Counted from the first letter of the stretch, positions 21,963 through 32,800 are shown. The stretch: DNA of 64,000 bases from Cryptocoryne crispatula var. balansae (GCA_036172225.1 CM069922.1:31721507-31785506), one strand, 5' to 3'. Numbers and translations are program-made. Notes: generated by a model not told the origin, from the letters alone.

Positions 21963-23069
21963 ATGGCTAGCAAACTAGTTGCTACTGAATTGGCAAAGTT
22001 GGACAAACTGAACGGAACAAATTATGGCATGTGGCACCGGAAAATAAGATATGGACTTATCCATGATAACATAGAATATGTCTTAGATGCTAATATCCTA
22101 GAAATTGATGAAAATTCCACCCCGGTGGAAAAGAAAAGAAGGGATCAGTGGATTATAGATGATAAAAAGGCTAAGACATTCATGCTCATGTTCATGGAAG
22201 ATAATTTAATAAAATGCTTTGAAACATATGACACATCAAATGAACTACGGAAAGCTATCAAGGAGAAGTATGACACCAAGATCGAGGTGAATACTCAACT
22301 CCTTTTGCATCGATACAACACATGTAAGATGCGGGAAGGTGATAGCGCGGTTGAGCATGTGAATAAAATGATTGTCATGGCTAAGGACTTGGCGACTGCA
22401 GGAACTGAAATTCCAGAAAAGTTGCAAGTGGCGACTATATTGAATAGTTTGCCACCTTCCCTTGACATGGCAGCCACAACTTTAAGAATGAGTGGTTCGG
22501 TTTTATCTGTCACCGACTTGCCTTCCAGGTTAGCAATAGAACATGACATTTTGGCTAGAAGAAAAGGACTAGAGGCGAATTTAGAAGAGGCAAATGCAGT
22601 GAATCGGAAGTCATATGCTCAAGATCGACTCCACAAGCCGCAGAAGATGCAATTCAAGAATAAACCACAGAATAAAGGTAAGAAGGTTCCTAAAGATGCT
22701 TGCTACTCATGTGGGAAGTTTGGCCACTTTAAAGCCAACTGTCCTAGCAAGCAGGGAAACAAGGGCGAACATCTACACCCGGGGAACAAAGGAAACGGAA
22801 AGCATGAATTTGTTGGCATAACTGAATGTAATGCAGTTATGATAGATTCAAATGAATGGTGGGTCGATTCAGGAGCTACTCGACACATTGCAAAAACAAA
22901 GAAAGGACTTGTTTCCTTTGAAAAATTCAATGCAGGGGAACAGAGGGTGTTTATGGGAAATAACACCTGCATCGATATAGAAGGTGTTGGTTCATACAGG
23001 TTGGATCTTGGGGATAACATTATGATCCTCAAAGATGTGTTCTATGCACCAAAAATTCGCGTAACCTAA
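21963..23069 (+). pseudogene. gag: Copia gag and protease region
   Basis: A 368-codon open stretch starting at MASKLVATELAKLDKLNGTN (ATG 21963; an upstream in-frame ATG at 21855 is possible but lies in leader-like AT-rich sequence). It has copia gag features (GTNYGMWHRKIR near residue 20; the LLHRYNTCKM helix), a zinc knuckle CYSCGKFGHFKANC, and the protease active site WWVDSGATRHIA. The frame is lost at 23069, inside the protease-integrase linker after DVFYAPKIRVT. The Gag part itself is intact and could in principle be made; the polyprotein could not. Confidence 0.9.
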
Positions 23070-23083
23070 TATATGTCCCAGCA

Positions 23084-23395
23084 TTGATGAAGAAAGGCCT
23101 CGAAGTGAGATTCTACAACCAGAAGGTGTCAATAGGGAAAGATAGAAGGGTTCTTGCTATGGGGAAATTTGTTCCCGAGCATGATTTATTTTGTATCCCT
23201 GTTATTGACAGTGAAATAAATGAAATAGAAGTTTTTGGTTATCCCTTGTGTGTTTTGTCTGAGTGTGATCTATGGCATTTTAGATCGGGGCATCCCAGTA
23301 AATCTAAAATGGAACAAATGGTGAAAATGAACCTACTACCGAGTTTGACTAAGGTGAAATTATCACCTTGTGAACATTGTTTAGTCGGAAAATGA
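23084..23395 (+). pseudogene. Copia GAG-pre-integrase (zinc-binding) domain
   Basis: After a frameshift near 23060 the protein context resumes with LMKKGLEVRFYNQ, then the integrase N-terminal zinc-binding motif: LWHFRSGHPSKSKMEQM (two His) and CEHCLVGK (C-x2-C). HHCC is complete. A stop follows LVGK at 23393-23395, and the core continues in another frame from 23377. Confidence 0.85.
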
Positions 23396-24456
23396 CTAAG
23401 AAACCATTCTCGATAGGACATAGATCACAGGAATTGCTGGAATTGGTCCACTTTGATATTTGTGGTCTATTGAGCACAAAGACTTATAACAACAAGGAAT
23501 ATTTTATAACATTTATAAATGATTATACTAAGTTTGCTTATGTCTACCTAATTGCAGCAAAATCAAACGCATTAAATTGCTTCAAGAAATATAGAATGGA
23601 AGTAGAAAGACAACTTGGAAGGAACATTAAGGTTTTAAGAATAGATAAATGTGGGGAATACAATTCAAAAGAATTTGAGTTGTATGGTCAAGAAAATGGA
23701 ATTAAAAGACATTTGACAATGCCGTATACACCACAATAGAATGGTGCGGCAGAAAGGAAAAATAGAACATTAATGAATGTTGTCAAATGTATGCTATCAA
23801 ATTCATTTCTCCCTAGAAATTTATGGGGAGAGGCATTGCTTACAGAAAATTATGTCTTGAATAGAATTCCTACCAAGTCTATTGAATGCACACCTTATGA
23901 ACTTTGGAATGGAAGGAAACCAAATTTGAGTCATCTCAGGAAATGGGGGTCTACAGCCCATGTTCTCATTCCAGAACAACTTAGAGATAAGTTGGATCCA
24001 AAAATATTGAAGTGTAAGTTCATAGGATATTGTGAAAAATCATATGGCTATAGGTTCTTTCATAAGGGAAAAGGGATCATTGAATATAGGGATGCTACAT
24101 TCTTAAATAGTCTAGAGGAAGAGGAATCTCGTGAAAATGAGAAGGAACCTCTAATTGTGATAGATGATGACTATTACAATGAAAATACCAAAAATGATCC
24201 AATAATTGATGAAGAACCTAGGATAGCAGAACCAACTCAACAAGAAATTGTTGAAGAACCAATTGATCCTATGATAGGACCGTCTGATATACTTGCAATT
24301 GGAAACAAAAGAACTAGGACTCCTCCTACATGGATGGATGACTTTTATTTATACTCATGTGAGCCTTCATGTCTAATCGTGGACATTAATGAAGAAGATC
24401 ATACAGATCCAATAAATTACATCGATGCCATGAAATCGCGCGAATCAGAATTATGA
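23377..24456 (+). pseudogene. Copia integrase core and C-terminal region
   Basis: Integrase catalytic core of the copia type. The first Asp is in LVHFDICG, the second in VLRIDKCGEYNSKEF (the usual SDRGGEY is altered around the Asp), and the Glu in NGAAERKNRT. A TAG at 23737-23739 interrupts TPQ*NG, where a second Gln is expected. The stretch continues through NRIPTKS, TPYELWNGRKPNLSHLRKWG and YCEKSYGYRF to an acidic linker before RT. It ends at a TGA in ESEL*LDAM, where Trp is usual. Confidence 0.9.
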
Positions 24457-24465
24457 CTAGATGCA

Positions 24466-24804
24466 ATGGAAGAAGAAATGAGCTCCATGGAAATTAATGG
24501 AGTGTGGGAACTGTGTGATTTGCCTAGGAATAGGAAGGCTATTGGGTGTAAATGGGTATTTAAAAGAAAACTTCGAGTTGATGGGTCTATAGAAAAATAT
24601 AAGGCCCGCTTAGTTGCCAAAGGTTTTAATCAGAAGGCAGGTATAGATTTTCAAGAAACCTATTCTCCTGTGGCAAAATTTGCATCCATTAGGATGATCT
24701 TGGCTATTGTTGCTTATCTTGACTTAGAATTGTACCAATTTGGATGTCAAGACAACATTCCTCAATGGAGAGTTGGAGGAAGATATATATATGAGCCAAC
24801 CTGA
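24466..24804 (+). pseudogene. Copia reverse transcriptase, N-terminal part
   Basis: RT fingers/palm start: MEEEMSSMEINGVWEL, GCKWVFKRKLRVDGSIEKYKA, RLVAKGFNQKAGIDFQETYSPVAK. Near 24740 the frame shifts, so the first catalytic Asp region reads as unrelated residues before the stop at 24804. The following KSLYGLKQSSRQW block (about 24850-24890) is read in yet another frame. Confidence 0.9.
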
Positions 24805-24940
24805 AGGATTTCAGGTAGAAGGGCAGGAGAATAAGGTATGTAAAATAAGAAAATCCTTGTATGGATTAAAGCAATCATCTAGACAATGGTAACTCAAATT
24901 TCATGATGTAATTATTCAACTCGGTTTTGCTCCAAATCAG

Positions 24941-25959
24941 TTGGATAGCTGTGTGTATGTCATGAAAAGTGAGAGCATGGTGATTATATTGTCCTTATAT
25001 GTGGATGATATATTGCTCGCCGGAAATGACATCGAAAAGTTGAATATGATCAAGTCTGAGCTCAGTGAGAAATTTGAGATGAAGGACATGGGAGAGGTGT
25101 CTTATGTCCTTGGTGTCCAGATTGAAAGGGACAGGAAGTCTAGATTACTGTCTATAAGCCAAGAAAAGTACATACGGTCTGTACTTAGAAGGTTTGAAAT
25201 GCAAAATTGCAATCCAGCAAATACACCATTGGTTTATGGAAAGAAGTTAAGCAAGGAGCAATGTCCCGAAGAGGGTCAAGGCTCGCTTAACATGCCTTAT
25301 GCTCAAGCTGTTGGGAGCTTAATGTATGCAATGCTTTGTACTAGGCCTGATATAGCATTTGCAGTAAGCTTAGTGAGCAAGTATCAAAGTAATCCTGGAC
25401 CAGCACACTGGGAAGCTATAAAGAGGATTATGAAGTACCTTAAGGGTACATTACACCACAGGTTAGTATACCAAGCTAAAACACTTCAAGTGCTTGGTTA
25501 CTCCGATGTGGATTTCGGAGGGGATAAAGATGACGAAAAGTCCACTTCGGGACACTTATTCATCTTTGGTGGTGCGGCTGTTTCTTGGGGTAGCAAGAAA
25601 CAGGGGTGTGTGGCAAGATACACACAGGAAGCTGAGTATATTGCCTATAATATGGCTACTACTCATGTCGTCTGGATTAGACAATTTCTGATTGATTTAG
25701 GTCTTAATTTGGTTGATGGGCCAGTTGAGATCTGTTGTGACAATCATGCCATCATCAGCCTGATTAACAGTGGAGCAAATAGCTCTAGAGGAAAACACAT
25801 AGAAATACAATATCATTATATACGTGATATTGTGCAGAAAAGGGAAATAAATGTAAGTTATATCCCCACCAGTGATATGATTGCGATCCTTTGACAAAAG
25901 GTATCTCGGCGGAAATTTTTATTAAGCATGTTGGCTTAATGGGACTCAGGAATATGTGA
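24941..25959 (+). pseudogene. Copia RT C-terminal part and RNase H
   Basis: Opens with LDSCVYVM and contains the catalytic LYVDDILLAGND (YVDD at 24998-25009), then GEVSYVLGVQIERD, CTRPDIAFAVSLVSKYQ, and RNase H motifs (GYSDVDFGGDKDDEKSTSG, TQEAEYIA, CDNHAIISL, KHIEIQYHYIRD). A frameshift at about 25885 separates the last ~25 codons (DPLTKGISAEIFIKHVGLMG), which end with TGA at 25957. The YVDD and RNase H acidic residues appear intact. Confidence 0.9.
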
Positions 25960-26200
25960 GTCATTTATGATTTTCACGGATAATGAGATTGTATAGAAAT
26001 AAATGTGTATCTCACGATAAGTGGGAGTGTATGAGAAAATATGTTTATACATCTCATGGACAGTGAAAATGAAAAAGAACAAGTATATATCTCATTAAAA
26101 GTGAGTGTATACGGAATACTTTAACATCTCAGAATATGAAATTGAATTATGTTCTTATAGATAGTGAGAATGTAATTAGAAATCACTTGATTTTGATGGT

Positions 26201-26211
26201 CAAGTGGGAGA
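26201..26211 (+). other. Polypurine tract
   Basis: CAAGTGGGAGA immediately precedes the 3' LTR, the form usual in copia elements. Confidence 0.8.
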
Positions 26212-26475
26212 TGTTAGGATGTGCCCATCAAAACCGGAATTTGCGGTTACGATTGGCATACCGGCGGAACGGTCCGGAGAAAACGAAGGCGGTTTGAGTT
26301 TGGGGCGGAGGGGATGAGGCGGAATGCCTCTATATAAGGGAGACTTCATCGATGGAGTTACTCACCTTGAAGACGCCCATTGTCGGAGCCCCAAATCGAC
26401 TCTTCTCCGGAACTCCCCTTCTTCTTCTTCTTCTTCTTCTTCTTCTGTCGACGTCTGTCTGGCGACAACACTTCA
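26212..26475 (+). repeat. 3' LTR of copia
   Basis: 264 bp, TGTTAGGATGTG...ACTTCA. It retains a TATA box (TATATAAGG, 26331-26339) and a CTT triplet repeat (about 26408-26446). It is in the same orientation as the CLE tail that follows, so a transcript starting here would run out into 26476 onward. Confidence 0.92.
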
Positions 26476-26505
26476 CCCAGTAGCCCCAACCCTCTTCACA
26501 ACTAG

Positions 26506-26950
26506 CGGTGCCTCCTATTATGCCACCCGTATGTGCCAAGAACGGATGCCGCCGCCACCGGCTGGCTTCCTCGCTGCTCTACTATTCTTTTTCTTGTAAT
26601 TCTTTGTACCGTACTCAGAGCATTTGACTTGTGGAGGATTTTTTTCAGACTCAATATAATGGTCATAGCCATCTTTCTCCCGTGCGGTTGAGTTGTCGTG
26701 ACTGAATGGTTTCACGTTCTTAGTAGATGGCCGAACTGGATGATATACGTGGGCATTGCGCTGTTATCGTTGAATTTCATGTTTCTCCTTAATTCCTTCT
26801 TGACGGTCCCATGATTGCAATGGATATACGAAGATCTTGATCGATCGAGTTTGTTGTCGTTAAATTACACATGATTAATCACTGGTAGTTAGCTTGTTGC
26901 TCGACCGGTATACTTATCCGGCCGCTACTGCTCCGACTACTCTCTGTGCA
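26506..26950. repeat. CLE copy D 3' flank
   Basis: Non-coding sequence matching the 3' flank of CLE copy A (about 14349-14940), for example CCCGTATGTGCCAAGA and the GGAGGATTTTT segment. It diverges progressively and homology ends near 26950. Confidence 0.65.
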
Positions 26951-27540
26951 GAGCCGCAAATTTATGATAAGTGATTAATATTAACTTAGGTAATTTAGGA
27001 TTGGGATGCAATAGGTTCAGTTTCATTTGATCTTTTGGCAAATTTTCTCAAATTGATTTTCATGCTATCAAAATCAAACCTAAAATTTCTAATATATTAT
27101 TTATTTAGAATCTGAGAAAAAATCTGTTGACATTGTGTATTAGTTTATCTGATTTTAATAAATATATATGTAAGAGATATTATTATAATAAATAAATAAA
27201 ATGTAAGTCTGTAAAATTATAAATATAGATACTATAAAATAAAATTAAAATTCTAAATATACCATTTGTAAAAAATAATGGCACAATAAAATGTATTTTT
27301 TACTTTTTTGATGATAATTAATATATAATATATATTTTAAATTTATTAGATTATTCCAATTCAGATAACAAAATAAAAATTGAAACAAAAATAAAAGGCA
27401 ATAACACATATTTAATTAGATTTGAAATCAAAATAGCTTAAATCTTAAAAAATTCAAAATTTAATGCAAGTAATATGAAGACTCAATTCTAGCCCGTTAC
27501 GAGTTTATGCCTAGACCAGTGATCCTTTCCTTACTTCTCT
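26951..27540. other. AT-rich interior of the CACTA element
   Basis: Strongly AT-rich, with no coding potential and no transposase fragment visible. The subterminal repeat region (GCCATCGCTA motifs) starts at about 27550. Confidence 0.55.
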
Positions 27541-27950
27541 TATCATGTGTTATAGTGTTGGATGGGAGCGCTAGCGATAGTTAAAGCCATCGCTATTAAC
27601 AGTCAGTAGCGACAATCAAGCCATCGCTACTGATCCACTGTGGTTCTGGTAACTTCAATTGTATTATGGCATAAGCCATCGCAAGTGACAATCAGTAGTG
27701 ACGGCTTTAGCAAGTTGTCGCTACTCATCACCATAGACTAGGGTCTGGAAAAAAGAATTGTTAACACGATGGTTTAAGTCATCGCAAGTAGACATGATAG
27801 GGACGGCTCCTTTGAGCTATTACCCATAATTGAGTATGTGGTGATGGTTTTATTAGGGACGACTTAAGTCGTCATGACTAACATTTTTTAAGATGACTTA
27901 TTGAAGTTGTCACAATTAAGCCATCCCCAATAACATCATTTCTTGTAGTG

Positions 27951-28689
27951 TGAATATTGAATTGAGTTGTGGTTTGAATTGTATTTAGTGGTGGATTCAA
28001 TCTTAATAGGTTGGATCTAGTCGGTTAACAGAGATTGAGGAAAATGAAGCATGAGAAGGTGAAGGCAACATGGAAATATAATAAGGTAGACGCAGCGTGC
28101 ATTAGGTATGAATTTGCAAAGGGACTTCAATCGTTTGAAATCTCTAATGAATCACTAAAATTATGTTAGGTTTGGAGATAAAGACGAGCAACAAAAAATC
28201 AAATCAAACATCAATTTCATTTTGACATTTTCAAGCAAAAGTAATAGAGATATGTTACCATGTGGAGAAAGATAGACACAAATTTTGTGTCAAAAAAATT
28301 CTCTAAATACTCATTTTGAAATTGAGTGACATTTTCATGATTTTTAAAGAAACTTGAGACAACAAAGTCATAGTTGTCCTTGAGGCAAATGACACGGACA
28401 AATATTTAAAATTATTAAAACATAGTCACATTTTTCTTTTACTTCTTGAGAGCCATATAAGTTAATGTCCAGTTTTTTTTTTTAAAAAAAAACACTTCAC
28501 TTTCCTTCTTTGCTCCTATTTTTTATTTTGGACAAAAAGAGAGAAAAAATATCAACCAAAATTTATTAATAAATTATTTGATAAAATTATAAATTTATCA
28601 CTTGTTTCACAATTTACAGTTTCATCTCCAGCACAATGGAAACCTTCCAATTCATTTAACTCTCATAGTTTTCTTTTAATTTATGGTCA
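27951..28689. other. Intergenic DNA without a recognised feature
   Basis: AT-rich sequence between the CACTA right end and the CLE promoter remnant. I see no ORF, terminus or repeat I can name. Confidence 0.5.
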
Positions 28690-29440
28690 GTCCTACATTG
28701 TAATATAATGTGTTTATCTTTTTTTCTATTTTAATTAAAAAGTTTTATGATTATTTTATCATCCATTAGGTTAGAATGTCAAAAGTGATACTCTATCAAT
28801 TTTGATATCAATATTTGTTAAACATGAAATAATAAAATTGAAACAAGTGGACACTTATTACATATCATGTTTTCTTTGTTGTAAGAGCTTCGATATCGAT
28901 ATTGATAGTGTCCAACATTTATCAATGATTTTACAATTATTAATTTTAAAATTGGTAGTGGCAAAAATATGTAATTAGCAGCAAAGTAAGTACATTTACA
29001 TGTTATTAATTATTTAACATATTTATTATGCATTATTATATTATTTAATAAATTAAGTTTAAATAATTTATTGCCGAGCTGGGTTGGCATTTGGCAAGAG
29101 AGGTGGTGAATTTGTCATCAAATCAAAACATGAAAATTATATAGCATTGGACTCAACTCAACCCTCTCTAGTCGATGAAATCAACTGACCAATGGCCCTC
29201 CAGATGACGTCACAACAAATATATCCATTATATGTTACGAGAGCGTTTAGGAATTAAAAACATAAATTCCACCGTAACAATAAATATATCTACAAGCATG
29301 TTTGTAATAATATATAAACAAAAATAATAAAACATGAAAAAATAGAGTCAAGAAGGATAAATACATGATCCACTGAAATACTGGATTGATGCACCAAAAA
29401 GTCTGGATTTTTCTTATGGTTTTTTTATTTTAAAATAAAT
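28690..29440 (+). pseudogene. Promoter-only remnant of a CLE locus (E)
   Basis: Homologous to the CLE upstream regions of A (about 13250-13985) and B (about 31970-32695), including the AATTAAAA...CCATTAGGTTAGAATG block, the TGGACACTTATTACAT block and a perfect TGACGTCA (29205-29212). Homology stops after the TTTTTTTATTTTAAAA tract, just before the position of the TATA box. The TATA, leader and coding region are missing. Sequence matching 37080-37500 follows directly, as if everything between had been deleted. Confidence 0.6.
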
Positions 29441-29444
29441 CTAA

Positions 29445-29960
29445 CTGAATCAAACTATTTGTTTCATTTGGTTTTTTGGGTTGAACGAATAGTGAACCAC
29501 CCTAGTTTAGATTGGTCTATGTATGTAGAGAAATATATTCTATACAACTTTTGCAAAATATTTAATTTTTGTCAAAAGTTTACATATTTAGATCCAATGC
29601 TCTCCTTGATATTAATTTGTCACATCATAAGATATCACTAAAATCACAAAATATCTCAACAATGAAAATGCCTACGACACTTCCAAGCAAAGCATTTACA
29701 TGATAAATCGCCTTTTAAAAATTTTCAAGTTATCGCTATATAGTTTGTCAGGTCACATCTGTGTGTAACTAATGTTCAAATTGCTTAAAAGGTTTCGAGG
29801 GAGGGCCTGCTGAATTATTCCTGCAATCATTACAATTGTAAAAATATGTAGAAACTCATCTATTAAAAGATGAAAGGAAAATCTAGAGAACAATAGAAGT
29901 AACAACTAAGGACTTAGACAACAAAATCCCATTTTAACTTTAATCAAATAACTAAATTTG
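29445..29960. repeat. Diverged copy of the unit B distal region
   Basis: Matches 37050-37500 (for example GTAGAGAAATATATT, TTAATTTGTCACATCATAAGAT and GAACAATAGAAGTA). The match ends where the Tat element starts in unit B, so this copy is close to the empty site for that insertion. Non-coding. Confidence 0.6.
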
Positions 29961-30278
29961 AAAAGAACAAGAGCAGCAGCAGTGAAATGAAAATATTTTT
30001 TTGGATAAGCTGCACATTCATATTCATAACATTAAAGAATATAAATACAATATTACAATAACATACTTAAAAGAAAAAGGATACATAACGAAACTAAACA
30101 TGAGGACTACATGCCATTCATCCAACCAGCCAAATAAGTTGTCAGAAGCTGGGGATCATCAATGCAAAGTCTTTATGGACATTTGGGCGGCACCTTATTC
30201 CATGAATGAAAGCTCGAGGATGGTGGAACCACATATGCCCAAAAGTTAAATGTTAGAGACTTCTTGGTGCTTAAACGC
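29961..30278. other. Unassigned sequence before unit B
   Basis: Holds an ORF at 30001-30249 (82 codons) without recognisable domains. I do not call it a gene. Composition is less AT-rich from about 30100, so an old gene fragment is possible. Confidence 0.35.
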
Positions 30279-31017
30279 AAGGGCTGCTTGATCTTCTAAG
30301 TCACAGTTGGCCTAGCAAAAGACAACTACCAAGTCAAACAAGAACCATATACAAATCATTTCCATCCTTGTTCCTAGCTTTCTATCTCCACTAGACGACA
30401 AAAAAATTGCCCCGTCGAGCACTCTGCTTAAAACATTGTGAAATTGTTGGTGTTTTCTTACAACCCACATGATTAGTTCCATGAACAGGAACCGTTGGTG
30501 TTGCCACACAAATTCAGTCTCTCCAGGATTTTACACTTTTACTTTGCCGAGGAACACACACTTTCAAAGGTCTGCATAGATCTATCAGTAGGGGGTCACA
30601 GGGAGCGAGGGTGAGCGAGGGGGCAAAGTACGAGGGGGGAGTCGCCAAGGCAGATCTGTCGAAGGGGTGCCATAGGAAGTGATCAAGAGTGTGGGTATGC
30701 GTGCGAGTGGAGGATGGAGGAGTGGGTGTAGTTGAAGGGGGGGACCACAAGGAGGTGGAGTGAGGGGAGCACGAGGAGAGTGAGAGGGGGGAGCCGCAAA
30801 GGCAGATCTGCTAGAGGGGGTTGTGGGGAGCTTTTTGGAGCACAGGGGTGAGAGGGAGACTAAGGAGAGGGGTCTAGCTGAAGAGAGAGGAGGTGACAGA
30901 TTTGCCTAAAGGGGCCGCGGGGATTGAGGGGTAGTACGGGGGCTGTGAGACAGTGCGGGAGAGTCTAGGGTGCACAAACTAGCTAAAGAGGGGCTGCGGG
31001 GAGCAAGGGGGCACAAG

Positions 31018-31193
31018 CAGTGGTGGATCTAGGATTTTAGGTTAGTGGGGTCATCTTAAATTTTTGGGGTCATTCTTTATAAATACTTTATAATTTATTT
31101 TATTTTTGATAAAATCATCTAAATTGGTAATTTATTTCTCAAATTTTAGTAAGGTCACTTGACCCCACTATGCTCAACATAGGTCCGCCACTA
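31018..31193. mobile_element. hAT-type MITE, copy in unit B
   Basis: 176 bp with CAGTGGTGGA...TCCGCCACTA ends and a perfect 8-bp target duplication GGCACAAG (31010-31017 and 31194-31201). Non-coding. Same insertion as 725-900. Confidence 0.75.
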
Positions 31194-32444
31194 GGCACAA
31201 GGGCTATAGGCAAGTGAGAGGGGTGTTTTAGCTGGAGGGGTTAGGTGATGGTCGACGACGTGACGGGACGTGGTATCTGGGGGGGAAGTTTTGCCGGATG
31301 AGGGCGGAGGAGGGGGGGACGTCAAAGGAGGGTGGAGGGGTGTTGGAAGGGACTGTAGAGCCTGTGAGGGGGCAATTTAGACTCCAACGATGGCTAGGGG
31401 GACAACGGAAGGTTAGGGAGACGCTAAGGGAGCAATGGAGACACTAATGACGGCGAGGGAGACGCTGACCATGGTAGGACTTGACTTCAACAATGTCACC
31501 TAGCAACAAAATGAAGCCATAGAAGATAATTCTAATTTTATTGGAGGTTCACTCTCCAAGAAAGAACAGGACCTATGATTGTTACAAATAAAAAATTTGT
31601 GTTTCCAAGGCCATGTTCGGGCATTTCCCATACATTATGTATACTGATATACTATGCTTATCGAAGACAAGTTGCATAGAGGTTGAAATTATATTTTAAT
31701 TTTGTTCTATACATAATTATGTTAAAATCAAACATGCGCATGGAAGATTTGATAATGTTCATTTTAATATTGATATTCCCTTTTTTTTCTTTGCTAATAT
31801 CGTCGTTGATGCTACGTAAGATTTAATACCAAAATGCATATAAGAATAAAAAATTAGAAGAGTTAGATATTTGAGAAGGATATTTGCTTCAGTTTATTTA
31901 ATGTGATTATAGAGGCCATAATCGCACATCATCCCAAAAGTTTTAAGTGATAATTATACATTTTAGCATAATGTGTTTATCCTCTTTTCTCTACTCGAAT
32001 TAAAAGGGTTCATGATTATCTTATCGTCCATTAGGTTAGAATGCCAAAAATGATTCTCTATCACTTTTGATATTAATATTTATAATTTATGGAATAACAA
32101 AATTAAGACAAGTAGACACTTGTTACCTACCATGTTTTCTTTGTGGTAAAAGCTACCATATTAATTAACATTGAAAACCATTTATCAAAAAAAATATAAT
32201 TGTTGATTTCAAAATTGATAGTGACAAAATATATAACTAACAATAAGATAATTACCTTAACATATTATTGATTATTTAACATATTTATTATGAATAATTA
32301 CACTATTTATCAAATTAAGTTTAATTTAATTTGTTACCGACCTGGGTATTAATGGGCAAGAGGGATGGTGAATTTGTCATCAAATATAATCATAAAATTT
32401 TATCAACAACTTACGGTGGAAGTCAGCTCTCTCATCGGAGAAAT

Positions 32445-32480
32445 CACGTGACGAATGACCTTCGGGATGAGATGACATCA
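32445..32480 (+). promoter_or_regulatory. Conserved bZIP-type box pair upstream of CLE copy B
   Basis: CACGTG (32445-32450) and TGACATCA (32473-32480), equivalent to the boxes in unit A. The second box differs from TGACGTCA by one CpG-type transition. Function is inferred from the motifs. Confidence 0.4.
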
Positions 32481-32718
32481 CAAGAAATGTGACCGGTTAT
32501 ATGTTATGAGAACTTGTATAAATTAAATAACATAAATTTCGTCGTAACAATAAATATCTCTCCATCAAGCAAGTTTGTACTAATATATAAAAAAACATGA
32601 AAAAAAGTAGTTAAGAAGGATAAATACATCCACTACTGGAATACCGGACTGATAGCACCAAAAAGTCTGGTGATTTCTGTTACGTTTTTTTTATTTTAAA
32701 ACAAGAAAAAATGAAACT

Positions 32719-32727
32719 TATAAAAAG
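32719..32727 (+). promoter_or_regulatory. TATA box, CLE copy B
   Basis: TATAAAAAG 74 bp before the ATG, same context as copy A. Confidence 0.65.
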
Positions 32728-32800
32728 CATAGGAGCGCAGAGCCTTCGGGCCTACGCATTTTCCTCTCTCTCTCCTCACACGTCTGAACCAGAGAAGAGA

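Larger units (their letters stand above)
20996..26475 (+). mobile_element. Ty1/copia element inserted in CLE copy D
   Basis: A complete element of 5480 bp with short LTRs (226 and 264 bp, TGTTAGGATGTG...CTTCA), a tRNA-iMet primer-binding site, gag, protease, integrase, RT, RNase H in copia order, and a PPT. A perfect 5-bp target duplication CCCAG flanks it (20991-20995 and 26476-26480). The copia order (integrase before RT) is clear. All long domains are present, but there are at least three frameshifts and two nonsense codons, so it is not autonomous. Confidence 0.95.
20739..26505 (+). pseudogene. CLE prepropeptide copy D, split by copia
   Basis: A homologue of the intact CLE gene at 14085. 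It starts MKAPVVAALQALPFMMLILSASVCA (ATG 20739), so the signal peptide is preserved. Codon 48 is TAA (20880-20882) where copy A has CAA. The conserved RGPSSWCLHLRANL block follows. Within the mature peptide, codons 82-85 read RVVP and codon 86 (Ser) is broken after AG by the copia element. The coding tail resumes at 26481 with SPNPLHN and TAG at 26503-26505. Apart from the insertion, the peptide would read RVVPS-SPNPLHN, with Ser at the usually invariant Gly6. It is a pseudogene on three counts, yet its reading frame is otherwise well kept, suggesting fairly recent loss. Confidence 0.85.
19345..27950 (+). mobile_element. Non-autonomous CACTA-type element carrying a CLE gene copy
   Basis: The left end CACTACAGGAAAAGAGG (19345) and the right end ...TTTCTTGTAGTG (27950) are inverted repeats of the CACTA/En-Spm type. 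The subterminal regions agree too: both ends carry GATGG.TT...GTGACAACTT in the same order when read inward. Between them lie ~1.6 kb homologous to the CLE locus (about 19840-20995 and 26476-26950) and, inserted later, a 5.48-kb copia element. No CACTA transposase (TNPA/TNPD-like) is seen. The 3-bp flanks (ATA and TGA) do not match, so a target duplication is not supported; the ends could derive from two related elements. Confidence 0.62.
30279..32718. repeat. Unit B, left arm and CLE upstream region
   Basis: Corresponds to 1-980 plus 12604-14001 of unit A without the chromovirus, so it preserves the empty site (about 31267-31275). It contains the purine-rich tract (30580-31010), the hAT MITE (31018-31193) and the CLE promoter region. 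From 32251 it also matches the start of copy C at 48302. No coding sequence. Confidence 0.85.

Noticed and set aside
19342..27953. 3-bp target-site duplication for the CACTA element
   Set aside because: The flanks are ATA and TGA and do not match; I therefore base the element on its termini and subterminal repeats only.
30001..30509. Possible short host gene (ORFs of 82 codons on + and 65 on -)
   Set aside because: No domain, no start or splice context, and the minus ORF is not kept in frame in unit A (about 30-230). An old gene fragment remains possible but cannot be supported.
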